Origin: Bacillota bacterium
Lineage (GTDB): Bacteria; Bacillota; Bacilli; Paenibacillales; NBRC-103111
Reading direction: 5' to 3'
Length of the DNA: 18,041 bases
Assembly: GCA_023393235.1 (NCBI GenBank)
Contig: JAEWMH010000124.1
Coordinates: 1-18,041 of the forward strand
A model generated the notes under the pieces. That model was not told the DNA's origin. It made no database searches and saw only the letters and a program-made list of their open reading frames with translations. Within the stretch, counting starts at the first letter, position 1, and each line of letters starts with the position of its first letter. Both the position numbers and the translations under genes were made by a program. Positions 1-7,121 of the stretch are shown here, one piece after another.

Positions 1-243
1 GGGTCCCGGTCCCCATGGGCCGGGACCGCCGAATCCGGGGCCGCCGGGGCCAACGCCTCCGCCGATACCGGGATAAGGCGCCCGCATAGCCTCCTCTTCC
101 TCCATTACCGGAGACGCAATATACACATGCTCTCCGTCCACCTTTTCGATGATGCCGTCATACACTGCCCCGTCCTGCATATGCAGGCGGACGTACTTGT
201 TCATGTGCTCCTGGCACAGGTTAAAAGCCTCTTGATGCTGCAT
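1..243 (-). CDS. Hypothetical small protein with Gly/Pro-rich tail, 3' end cut by window edge
   Basis: Not recognised as a named family. Reading from ATG at 243 gives 81 open codons up to the left edge, so the C-terminus is missing. An AGGAGG lies 8 nt before the ATG and decides the start; another ATG 7 nt upstream is out of frame. Residues 1-45 (MQHQEAFNLCQEHMNKYVRL, then a segment reading GAVYDGIIEKVDGEHVYIAS) look like a short helix followed by a small beta-barrel of the LSm/SH3 type; this is inferred only from the strand-turn pattern. Residues 46-54 are acidic (VMEEEEAMR). From about residue 58 the chain becomes Gly/Pro repeats (GGGVGPGGPGFGGPGPWGPGP). Such tails occur in spore-coat and surface proteins of spore formers, but no function can be assigned. 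It is divergent from the TetR-flavoprotein gene. Confidence 0.7.
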   Translation of the reverse strand, partial: MQHQEAFNLCQEHMNKYVRLHMQDGAVYDGIIEKVDGEHVYIASPVMEEEEAMRAPYPGIGGGVGPGGPGFGGPGPWGPGP

Positions 244-393
244 GCCGCATTCCTCCTGTTGATTGCCGGCTGCAGAAAGGCCCCCTCCACCGCGCCGGCT
301 GGTCATAGAGCATGATATGCGCCCGGTTCCTGGGCGGACACCCGGTATGCGTAAAATAGGCGTTTGCCCAAAGCCACTCCACCCCTTTTTCCC

Positions 394-416
394 AAATTAG
401 ACTGATAGTCTATTTT
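394..416. promoter_or_regulatory. Palindromic operator, TetR-type
   Basis: TAGACT-GAT-AGTCTA at 398-412 is a perfect 6-bp inverted repeat with a 3-bp centre. Pairing continues to AAA/TTT at 394-396 and 414-416 with one mismatch. TetR-family regulators typically bind palindromes of this size. It ends 5 bp before the -35 element of the TetR-flavoprotein gene and lies in the shared upstream region of two divergent genes, so autoregulation by the downstream TetR domain is the natural inference. Confidence 0.55.
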
Positions 417-420
417 CGGC

Positions 421-449
421 TGGACGGATGCTTGCCGGAGTTTTATAAT
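421..449 (+). promoter_or_regulatory. Sigma-A-type promoter of the tetR-flavoprotein ORF
   Basis: A perfect TATAAT (-10) at 444-449 lies 17 nt after TGGACG at 421-426, which matches 4 of 6 bases of TTGACA. Transcription would start near 456, leaving only about 11 nt before the first ATG (467). This mildly favours the later in-frame ATGs at 476 or 491. Confidence 0.6.
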
Positions 450-466
450 AGAGATGGAATAAGCTG

Positions 467-2422
467 ATGGGTGTGATGACCATTACGTTCATGAGGGAAT
501 CCACGCGAAAGAAGCGGGAGGCGGTTATCGAAGCCGCTCTGAATCTGTTTATGCAAAAAGGGTACGAGAATGTCTCGGTTGACGAGATCATCGCGGCCAC
601 CCATACCTCCAAGGGCACCTTCTACCATTACTTCAAGGGGAAAGAGGAAATTTTGCTGGAGGTGGGACGCCGCCAGGAAGACCTGATCAAAGCTTGGGCC
701 CGGACGCCCGTCCTCCAGGTAACGTCGCTGGAGGCGCATATCAACCGGCTGTTTCTGGAGCTTGCCGCCAATATCCGCAAGTACCGGGTGCTGATCCGCT
801 CCATTACCACCGTATCCCAAGAAACCGATCCGGTTTTATCCATGCTTCAGCCTTTTGATCTTCTGCACAAGCAGCTTCTGGTTTGGCTTCCCGAGCCGGA
901 GAAGGTCAATGCGCTGGTGACCATCTATGTGGGCACCGTGATCGGCTGGAGCGTCAAGGATGACGCGGAGCTGCTTCCCCTTTTGGAGAACAATCTCTCC
1001 ATTGTCTGGAACGGCATCCGCCATGAAACCGGCAGCACCGCCCCCAAGCAGCTTGCCCCGTATACTAAACATATGCTTCCGCGAAGCAAACAGGAGGAGA
1101 CCACAATGAGAGTAGCCATTATTGGAGGAGGCCTGGCGGGTTTGACCGCCGCCGCATATCTGTCCGAAACCGAGCATATCGAGGGTGTTCTGTTCGAGCG
1201 CAGCCCGCAGCTGGGCGGACGCGCCTTTACCTACGAGAAGGAAGGCTTTACGCTGAACTACGGCGCCCACGCCATCTACGGCATCGACCGCCACAACATC
1301 ACCACCATGGAAAAAGAGCTGGGCATGTCCTTCAGCAGCAAGCAGGTGGATAAGCGGAAGGTGGTTTACTCCAAAAACGGCCAGCTGACTCCGGCTCCTC
1401 TGGATTTTGTCAATATCGTTAAAACCGACCTGCTGACTCCCGTGCAAAAGGTGCGTTTTGTCGGTGAGGTTGCCGCCATCATCGCGCAGATCCACAACAT
1501 CAAAAACTACGATACGCTGGGCGACTATCTGGACCAATCGGATGCCGACGACGATTTGAAGGAGCTGTGGGAGCATCTGGTGTGCTCCAACTTCTTCATC
1601 TCTCCGGAGGATGCACGCAAGGTATCCGGCTCCGTTGTCAGCGAATATTACCATAACCTGTTCCTCTCCAGCCGTCCGGTAAACTATGTACTGGGAAGCT
1701 GGGCAGTCATCACCAACCAGCTGCACGACAAGATCTCCGGCTCCGGCCGTTGGGAAGTGGCCATGCAGGAGGGTGTGGATGAAATCCGCTACGAAAACCG
1801 CAAATTTGTCCTGAAAACCAAAAAGCGGGAGGAAGCCTTCGACAACGTGGTGTTCGCTATGCCGGTTCAGCAGGTCGTCAAGCTCCTCCGCGGCACACCG
1901 TGGGAACCGTTTATGGATAAATACCAGGACAGCAAACCCACCGAAGTTATGGTGTATGACATCGGCCTGAACCAAGTAGTAGCCCGTCCGTTCAGCTACA
2001 TCAGCGACATGGACCAAAAGATGTTCATCACCGACGTTTCCGCAACCGACCATACCCTGGTGCCGGATAACGGCCAGCTCCTTCAGGGCGTTGCGTATCT
2101 GAACGACGAGTTCGAAAGCGACCAAAGCCGCAAGCTGTATCTGGACCAAAAGCAGGAAGCCATGGAATCCCTCTTCGACAAGCATTATCCGGGCTGGCGC
2201 GATGCCCTGACCGTCAAGCGTGTGTCCAAGAAGGCTATGGTATCCAGCGTCAAGAACATTGAAGGCAACGAGCTTCTCCCCAACCGGGTGGAAAATGTGC
2301 CCTTCTACTTCTGCGGGGACGGCTGTGTCGGCAAAGGGGAATTGGCGGAGCGCTCCTTCTCCAGCGCTCGCAATGTGGCCCGTCTGCTTCAACAGGACGC
2401 ACGGGTGCTCCAGCAAAAATAA
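467..2422 (+). CDS. TetR-family regulator fused in frame to an FAD-dependent phytoene-desaturase-like oxidoreductase
   Basis: One 651-codon frame encodes two proteins usually made separately. Residues about 13-62 are a TetR DNA-binding domain (KKREAVIEAALNLF, then TSKGTFYHYFKGKEEIL, the recognition-helix signature). Residues to about 190 are the helical ligand/dimer domain without obvious specificity. Residue 214 (M) opens a flavoprotein with the dinucleotide fold MRVAIIGGGLAGLTAAAYLS, then the LGGRAF and NYGAHAIYG segments typical of carotenoid-desaturase/protoporphyrinogen-oxidase/amine-oxidase folds, and a C-terminal FAD motif VPFYFCGDGCVGKGELAERS. The substrate is unknown. No strong ribosome binding site precedes ATG 467; ATG 476 or 491 (MRESTRKKRE) may be the true start. 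No stop separates the domains, although an AGGAGG precedes codon 214, so two products are possible. A palindrome and promoter upstream suggest autoregulation in response to the enzyme's substrate or product (inference). Confidence 0.8.
   Translation: MGVMTITFMRESTRKKREAVIEAALNLFMQKGYENVSVDEIIAATHTSKGTFYHYFKGKEEILLEVGRRQEDLIKAWARTPVLQVTSLEAHINRLFLELAANIRKYRVLIRSITTVSQETDPVLSMLQPFDLLHKQLLVWLPEPEKVNALVTIYVGTVIGWSVKDDAELLPLLENNLSIVWNGIRHETGSTAPKQLAPYTKHMLPRSKQEETTMRVAIIGGGLAGLTAAAYLSETEHIEGVLFERSPQLGGRAFTYEKEGFTLNYGAHAIYGIDRHNITTMEKELGMSFSSKQVDKRKVVYSKNGQLTPAPLDFVNIVKTDLLTPVQKVRFVGEVAAIIAQIHNIKNYDTLGDYLDQSDADDDLKELWEHLVCSNFFISPEDARKVSGSVVSEYYHNLFLSSRPVNYVLGSWAVITNQLHDKISGSGRWEVAMQEGVDEIRYENRKFVLKTKKREEAFDNVVFAMPVQQVVKLLRGTPWEPFMDKYQDSKPTEVMVYDIGLNQVVARPFSYISDMDQKMFITDVSATDHTLVPDNGQLLQGVAYLNDEFESDQSRKLYLDQKQEAMESLFDKHYPGWRDALTVKRVSKKAMVSSVKNIEGNELLPNRVENVPFYFCGDGCVGKGELAERSFSSARNVARLLQQDARVLQQK
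1106..2422 (+). CDS. Possible separate flavoprotein from internal in-frame start
   Basis: This is the second half of the TetR-flavoprotein frame, listed separately because translation can start here. AGGAGG at 1092-1097 is followed by 8 nt and ATG 1106, the best ribosome binding site in this gene. The product would be a complete 438-residue enzyme: GGGLAG (residues 7-12) lies at the expected N-terminal position for an FAD-binding Rossmann fold, and the FAD-contacting GDG motif lies near the C-terminus. An intact, correctly spaced start suggests the two genes were once separate and lost the tetR stop codon, or that both fused and free forms are made. The sequence cannot tell which. Confidence 0.5.
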   Translation: MRVAIIGGGLAGLTAAAYLSETEHIEGVLFERSPQLGGRAFTYEKEGFTLNYGAHAIYGIDRHNITTMEKELGMSFSSKQVDKRKVVYSKNGQLTPAPLDFVNIVKTDLLTPVQKVRFVGEVAAIIAQIHNIKNYDTLGDYLDQSDADDDLKELWEHLVCSNFFISPEDARKVSGSVVSEYYHNLFLSSRPVNYVLGSWAVITNQLHDKISGSGRWEVAMQEGVDEIRYENRKFVLKTKKREEAFDNVVFAMPVQQVVKLLRGTPWEPFMDKYQDSKPTEVMVYDIGLNQVVARPFSYISDMDQKMFITDVSATDHTLVPDNGQLLQGVAYLNDEFESDQSRKLYLDQKQEAMESLFDKHYPGWRDALTVKRVSKKAMVSSVKNIEGNELLPNRVENVPFYFCGDGCVGKGELAERSFSSARNVARLLQQDARVLQQK

Positions 2423-2450
2423 TCCGCCCCTTTCGGACGCGGCCCAACGC

Positions 2451-2495
2451 AAAAAAGGCTCCTTTGTCTGCATGAAGCAGGCAAAGGAGCTTTTT
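2451..2495. terminator. Bidirectional intrinsic terminator between convergent genes
   Basis: A 14-bp stem (2458-2471 with 2477-2490, one G-T wobble) with loop ATGAA is flanked by AAAAAA (2451-2456) and TTTTT (2491-2495). It therefore has a U-tail on both strands and can stop both the plus-strand flavoprotein transcript and the minus-strand transporter transcript. Confidence 0.85.
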
Positions 2496-2545
2496 CGCAT
2501 ATCCGATTTTGTATACGGGAAGCGGAACGGGCCTAGCTTTGGGAT

Positions 2546-3391
2546 TTATTTGGCTACGCGGACGTCGCGTGCTGCAGCAGCGGGTTTGACAGCTGCAGGC
2601 TTCACTTCAGCAGCCTCTTGGCTCTTTTTCAGGTAAGCCATGAAATAGATGCCCGCTACGAAGATGGCGCCGCCCACCAGATTGCCGAGCCAAACCGGGA
2701 AGAAATTGTGGAAATAATCGCCCCAGGTCAGGTGGCCGGCGAAGATGGCTGCCGGGATGAGGAACATGTTGGCTACAACGTGCTGGAAGCCGATGGCAAC
2801 GAAGGCCATTGTGGGGAACCAGATGCCCAGGATCTTGCCGCCGATATCCTTGGCGCCGTAGGAAAGCCATACGGCCAGGGCAACCAGCCAGTTACATCCG
2901 ATACCGGAAACGAAGGCCTGCAGGAAGGTGTCATGCACCTTATGCTCGGCCATATCCACGGTTTTGGCCAGGAAGGCGCCGGTTTCCGTCAACCCTACTA
3001 CATGACCGAAGAAATACGCAACAAAGATCGCACCGGCGAAGTTGCTCAGTGTAATCAGGATCAGATTGCGGATGGCCTGCCAGGTGGTAATTCTTCCTGC
3101 ATAACGGGCCAAGGGAACCGCCATCATGTTGCCGGTCAACAGCTCGCCGCCGCCGATCAGGACCAGAATCAAGCCAACGGGGAACACCGCGGCTCCGATG
3201 AAGGTCGCAAAGCTTCCCCATGCGGCAGGTGCGCTTGCGGTAACGCGGATCGCCAGCAAAAACCCGAGAGATATGAAAGCCCCCGCTGCAAAGCCCAAAG
3301 TAAGCACGGTCAGCAAAGGCGAGGTTGCTTTTTTGTAGCCGGATTCGATAGTGTATTCGGCAATTTCTTTTGGAGTCAAATATGACGCCAT
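2546..3391 (-). CDS. Formate/nitrite transporter (FNT family, FocA/NirC-like)
   Basis: This is a pentameric inner-membrane channel or transporter of the FNT family that moves small monovalent anions such as formate or nitrite; the substrate cannot be fixed from sequence. The product is 281 residues, normal for the family. Visible landmarks are the first-helix motif AAGAFISLGF (35-44), the GGELLTGNMM loop (81-90; T86 matches the gating threonine of FocA), FQHVVANMF with the conserved pore histidine at 204, and GNLVGG in the last helix. About six hydrophobic segments are seen. The start is ATG 3391, with AAGGAGG 8 nt upstream. The frame is open to ATG 3460, but that codon lacks a ribosome binding site and adds residues unlike the family. 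The C-terminus is an Ala/Pro/Lys tail with VKPAA repeated. The gene stands alone: no pyruvate formate-lyase, formate dehydrogenase or nitrite reductase is adjacent. Confidence 0.93.
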   Translation of the reverse strand: MASYLTPKEIAEYTIESGYKKATSPLLTVLTLGFAAGAFISLGFLLAIRVTASAPAAWGSFATFIGAAVFPVGLILVLIGGGELLTGNMMAVPLARYAGRITTWQAIRNLILITLSNFAGAIFVAYFFGHVVGLTETGAFLAKTVDMAEHKVHDTFLQAFVSGIGCNWLVALAVWLSYGAKDIGGKILGIWFPTMAFVAIGFQHVVANMFLIPAAIFAGHLTWGDYFHNFFPVWLGNLVGGAIFVAGIYFMAYLKKSQEAAEVKPAAVKPAAAARDVRVAK

Positions 3392-3494
3392 TGGTATAGC
3401 CTCCTTCAGGATTTCTTGAATGTGGTTGTCTTCTTGTTGTTCCGCCAACAAAATGGACATTCAGTCTTGCAATGATTCTAAAATGGCTAAACCC

Positions 3495-3500
3495 ATTGTA
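3495..3500 (-). promoter_or_regulatory. Probable -10 element of the FNT transporter gene
   Basis: On the minus strand TACAAT (5 of 6 matches to TATAAT) lies about 100 nt before the ATG. The sequence 17 nt further upstream (TACCCC) is a poor -35, so the promoter may be weak or need an activator. Confidence 0.4.
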
Positions 3501-3562
3501 CCTTCATGTCCGGCCGGGGGGTAGTGAACATTTCTTTAACACAGCCAGTAATCGTTTCCAAT

Positions 3563-3580
3563 TTCACAACTTGTTCACAA
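3563..3580. repeat. Tandem TTCACAA half-sites upstream of the FNT gene
   Basis: TTCACAA occurs at 3563-3569 and again at 3574-3580, 11 bp apart, about one helical turn. On the transporter strand this reads TTGTGAA twice. The heptamer equals one half-site of the redox regulator Rex and resembles FNR/CRP half-sites, but the arrangement is direct, not inverted. It lies about 75-90 bp upstream of the predicted transcript start. Its role is inferred only. Confidence 0.3.
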
Positions 3581-3608
3581 AATCGTTAAACCTGGCGCCA
3601 CAAACAGG

Positions 3609-3640
3609 AAAAACCCCGGGGAAGCTTCCATTCCCGGGGT
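3609..3640 (-). terminator. Intrinsic terminator of the addBA-sbcDC operon
   Basis: A stem of ACCCCGGG (3613-3620) with CCCGGGGT (3633-3640), extended by AA/TT across a one-base bulge, is followed on the minus strand by TTTTT (3609-3613). It sits just beyond the sbcC stop codon at 3663. Confidence 0.8.
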
Positions 3641-3662
3641 CGAAGACAGCTTATTAGTCCCA

Positions 3663-6600
3663 CTATAAAGTTTCATATACGATGCGGCTGCCTGCACCCG
3701 CCGCTTCTGCCGAATGAACCACAAGCCTGCGGGGAAGCCTGGACTTCAGCTCCGGCACGTGGCTGATCACCCCTACCGTAAGCCGTTCCATATGAAGCTT
3801 CTCCAAGGCATGGACCACGGTTTCCAGCAACTCCGGGTCCAGCGTCCCGAAGCCCTCATCCAGGAAGAAGAACTCCAAGGGATGGGTGCCGTTCAGCTGG
3901 ATCTGGGCGGACAGCGCCAAGGCCAATGAGAGGGAGGTCAGGAAGGTTTCTCCGCCGGACAGGGTGCTCACCGGTCTGCGCAATCCGCCGTTGGCATCGT
4001 CCCGGATAATAAACCCGCCTGTGGAGTCGGTCTCCAGGGCATACCGGCGCCGCGTCAGCTGGCTCAGCCGTTCGGACGCTGCCCGGCTTACCTGGAGCAG
4101 CTGCTCCATGGCCATAAATTCCACGAAGGCATTGCCCCGGAGCACGGTCTGCAGCTTTTGGAGATTCCGCAGACGCCCCAATGCCCCTTGGCGTTCTTCC
4201 TCAATAGCCAGCCAACGGGCATGGCGCCGGTTCAGTTCCTCCACGTCGCGGACAGCCCGCGCTTTTTGCGCCAGGGCCGCCTCATCCGCCTGGCGGGCCT
4301 CCACCAGTGCTGCCTCGCATTGCTTCCACTCCGCTTCCGTCATCTGACGCTCGCCGATTTGTGCATTCAGCGTATCGATGGCGCTTTTAAGCTTCAACTG
4401 CGCTTCCTTATAACCGGTTATACGGGCTTCCAGTGTGCGGATAGCTTCATCAGACAGGATAGCAGCCGAGGCCTGCTCCGCGGATTCAAATCCCGATGAG
4501 GCCAGCTCACGCTCACCGTGACTTTGGGCTCTGTCCAGGGCAGTGTCTGCGGAAAGCCTGGCTTGTCTGGCGCCGGCCAGCCTGCGGTCGGCTTCGTTCA
4601 GCTCGGCTTGGCGCAGCTCAAGCTCCCGGCGCAGCTCCGCTTCCCGCTCCTTCATCTGCCGGAGCCGGGCTGTTTGGCTGTCCAGCAGCTCAGAGGTTTC
4701 CTTGCGGCTCTGCTCTGCACCCAACAGCTGGAGCAGCTTCGCCCGCTTTTCCTCCGTACCGGAGGCAAAACCCTGTACACGGGCTGCGGCAGCAATCCGC
4801 TCGCGTTCACGGCCTGCCGCCTCCTCCTGCAGCCGCTTGAGCTTCGCGGCCATCTCTTCCAGCACCGGGTCTGCCTTGGCCAGGCGGGCCATCAGCTCTT
4901 CCTGCTGCCGCAGCCCCTCTTGAAGCTGGTCCCATTGGGCTTGCGCCTCCTCCGGACGCAGCTCAGGAAAGGACAAACGCCAGCTATCCTCCTCCTCCGC
5001 CACAAGCTTCCGCAGGCCGTCCACTCTTCCGGACACTGCCTCTGCGGCGCTTGTGGCTGCTGTTTGGCGAGCCAGTTGCTCCGCCAGAGCGGTTTCCTCC
5101 TGGCGGTGGCGGGCTGCGGTACTCCTGAGCTCTTGGCTCCAACGCTCCGTCTCCTGCTGGAGCCGGGTTAATCCCCCGCGGCAGCTGTCTGCTCTTGCTT
5201 CCATTTCTTTTAGCGAGGGGACCAGAGCGGAGGCGGTTTGAAGCTGGATCGCAGCGGCTACCTCGGTTTGCGTTTTGCTTACATCCACTGTGGAGCCGGC
5301 AGTATGCTGATCCAGCTCTGCCTGAAGTGTTCTGCTTTTGGCGTGGGCGGAGAGCCCCAAATCCTTGGCCTCCATCAGCAAGCTGCGCCAGCGGGCAACT
5401 TCTGCACCGGAGGGATGGCTTTCCGCTGGGGGAGACGCTGAGGCATCCTCCGGTCTCTGCCCTGTGGAAGCATGGACCGGATGGGATAAGGAGCCGCATA
5501 CCGGGCAAGGCTCCCCGTCCTTCAGATCCCGGGCCAGCTGCCCGGCCAGATTCCGACGGAGCTCAGCAATTTCGCGCTGCTGCTCCTGTTCCTCCCCGGC
5601 GGCAGCAAGCCGGCCCAACTCCTCTGCAGCGGAGGCCAGCTCCGCCAAACGGCGGATCAGTAGAGCCCCTTGGCCCGTCAGCTCCGCCAGCCGGCGGCGG
5701 CTTTGGTCCACTGCCTCCCGTGCGTGATGTCCCGCTTCAAGAAGTGTCCCGCTTTGCTGCTTGGCAGCGTGAAGCTCCTCTTCTGCGGCGGCGGCTTGCT
5801 TTTTGGCATTCTCCAGCTTGTGCACGGCCAGAACAGCCTGCTGCAGCTGCTCCCGCCGTCCGGACGGGATGGAGAGCCCGGCCAGCTTCGCTTTCAGCTC
5901 CTGCTGCAGCGTCAGCGCCTTGCCGTACCGCTCCTGCTCCCGGGCCAGCAGCTCGGCCGCTTCTTGTTCCTTGCGGGCCAATTCCGCGGAAGTCCGGGTT
6001 GCCTCCTCCAAATTCTGTTGAACAGCGGCCAGCTCCTCATGCAGCGCCATCGCCTGCCGGGTATTGGACAGCCGTTCCCCCAAGGGGCCTTCCTCTTCGG
6101 CCAGACGCTTTTGGGCTTCGGCATGTTCCTCCCGGATCAAGGCGCAGCGCTCCGTCTTTTGGGCATGCTGCCGTTCCGCCTCCTCCAGTATCCGGACAGC
6201 CTGCTCCCGTTCCTTGGCCGCCTCCGCCCATTCCTTCAGAAAGTGGGAAACCCGCCGGGCCTGCACTGCCAGCTGGAGCCGCGCCTCTTCTGCTTCCATA
6301 CCGCTCCTGTCAAAGGATAGGCGGCGGGTCTCCTGCTCGAGCCCCTCCCGCTCCTGCAGAAGCTTCCACAAGGCCCGTTTGTCATGGGCCTCCCGCTCCG
6401 CAAGTTGAAGGGAGGTACGGGCTGCGGCACTGGCTGTCTCCGCCTGCGCAAGGTTCCGGGCCGCTTCCTTCAATGCCTCCTCAGAGGCATTCCCCAGACC
6501 CAGCTGCTCCGCTTCCGCCTGCTTCACCGCCATATCCGCTTCCCGGACACCCGCTCCCACCCGGGCGCCAAGGGCATCGCCATATTGCTCCAGGTGAAAG

Positions 6601-7121
6601 AGCCGCTCCAGCATATGCCGCCGTTCCACACCTTTCAGGGACAGGAATTCGGCAAACTTGCCCTGAGGCAGCACTACCGCCCTGGTAAAATCTTGCATGG
6701 ACAAACCCAGAATCTGCTGAATCCGGGCATCCACCTCCTTGGCCTTGTCGGCCAGCACCACGGGACCGGTGGCCTCCACCTGCACCAGCCGGGTGATGCT
6801 CTGGGTGACCGAAGCGTCACCTGAGCGTTTGTAGGTGCGCTCCACCCGGTACCGGTCCGTCCGGGCCGCATTCGACAGCTCGAAGGTAAATGTCACGCTG
6901 CAGGTCGTTTCCATCTGATTAATAATCCCCTGGGTGCCGCCCGGAGCCCGCTCCACCTTACCGTAGAGGGCCAGCGTCATGGCATCCAGAATAGAGGATT
7001 TGCCGCTGCCGGTAGGCCCGAAAATCCCAAAAACCCCCGCATCCGACAGCTTGGCGAAATCCACTTCCTGCTTTTCCCTGTAGCTTTGCAGTCCCGCCAG
7101 GGACAAATGCACCGGCCTCAT
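3663..7121 (-). CDS. sbcC: Exonuclease SbcC, SMC/Rad50-like ATPase subunit
   Basis: This is the ATPase and tether subunit of SbcCD, the bacterial Mre11-Rad50 counterpart that cuts hairpins and protein-blocked DNA ends. The product is 1152 residues. An N-terminal half-ATPase carries Walker A GPTGSGKSS (35-43) and a Q-loop region (VLPQGKFAEFLSL). Two long Glu/Gln/Ala/Arg-rich coiled coils (about 180-520 and 560-1000) flank the zinc hook CPVCGS (Cys539 and Cys542), which joins two arms through Zn. The C-terminal half-ATPase has signature LSGGE (1054-1058), Walker B FFFLDE (Asp1088/Glu1089), the D-loop GTLD and H-loop His1121. A Ser/Ala/Pro-rich stretch follows the hook. The start is ATG 7121, preceded by AGGAGG with 7-nt spacing and overlapping the sbcD stop as ATGA, which suggests coupled translation. 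It is the last gene of the operon. Long frames on the opposite strand here are shadows of the coiled coil. Confidence 0.96.
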   Translation of the reverse strand: MRPVHLSLAGLQSYREKQEVDFAKLSDAGVFGIFGPTGSGKSSILDAMTLALYGKVERAPGGTQGIINQMETTCSVTFTFELSNAARTDRYRVERTYKRSGDASVTQSITRLVQVEATGPVVLADKAKEVDARIQQILGLSMQDFTRAVVLPQGKFAEFLSLKGVERRHMLERLFHLEQYGDALGARVGAGVREADMAVKQAEAEQLGLGNASEEALKEAARNLAQAETASAAARTSLQLAEREAHDKRALWKLLQEREGLEQETRRLSFDRSGMEAEEARLQLAVQARRVSHFLKEWAEAAKEREQAVRILEEAERQHAQKTERCALIREEHAEAQKRLAEEEGPLGERLSNTRQAMALHEELAAVQQNLEEATRTSAELARKEQEAAELLAREQERYGKALTLQQELKAKLAGLSIPSGRREQLQQAVLAVHKLENAKKQAAAAEEELHAAKQQSGTLLEAGHHAREAVDQSRRRLAELTGQGALLIRRLAELASAAEELGRLAAAGEEQEQQREIAELRRNLAGQLARDLKDGEPCPVCGSLSHPVHASTGQRPEDASASPPAESHPSGAEVARWRSLLMEAKDLGLSAHAKSRTLQAELDQHTAGSTVDVSKTQTEVAAAIQLQTASALVPSLKEMEARADSCRGGLTRLQQETERWSQELRSTAARHRQEETALAEQLARQTAATSAAEAVSGRVDGLRKLVAEEEDSWRLSFPELRPEEAQAQWDQLQEGLRQQEELMARLAKADPVLEEMAAKLKRLQEEAAGRERERIAAAARVQGFASGTEEKRAKLLQLLGAEQSRKETSELLDSQTARLRQMKEREAELRRELELRQAELNEADRRLAGARQARLSADTALDRAQSHGERELASSGFESAEQASAAILSDEAIRTLEARITGYKEAQLKLKSAIDTLNAQIGERQMTEAEWKQCEAALVEARQADEAALAQKARAVRDVEELNRRHARWLAIEEERQGALGRLRNLQKLQTVLRGNAFVEFMAMEQLLQVSRAASERLSQLTRRRYALETDSTGGFIIRDDANGGLRRPVSTLSGGETFLTSLSLALALSAQIQLNGTHPLEFFFLDEGFGTLDPELLETVVHALEKLHMERLTVGVISHVPELKSRLPRRLVVHSAEAAGAGSRIVYETL

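Noticed and set aside
320..336. CGCCC/GGGCG hairpin as a terminator
   Set aside because: It has only a 5-bp stem with no T-run on either strand, and lies in an upstream control region.
836..2500. 554-codon minus-strand frame opposite the TetR-flavoprotein gene
   Set aside because: It is antisense to a gene with clear domain motifs on the plus strand, has no recognisable family, and arises from GC-rich third-position bias.
2618..3385. 255-codon plus-strand frame opposite the FNT transporter
   Set aside because: The minus strand encodes a clear membrane protein; the plus-strand product is an Asn/Gln/Gly/Asp-rich mirror of hydrophobic codons.
5195..6688. 497-codon plus-strand frame opposite sbcC, rich in Pro/Ala/Arg
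   Set aside because: It is antisense to the SbcC coiled coil; its composition is what reversed Gln/Glu/Ala/Arg codons give, and it has no supported start.
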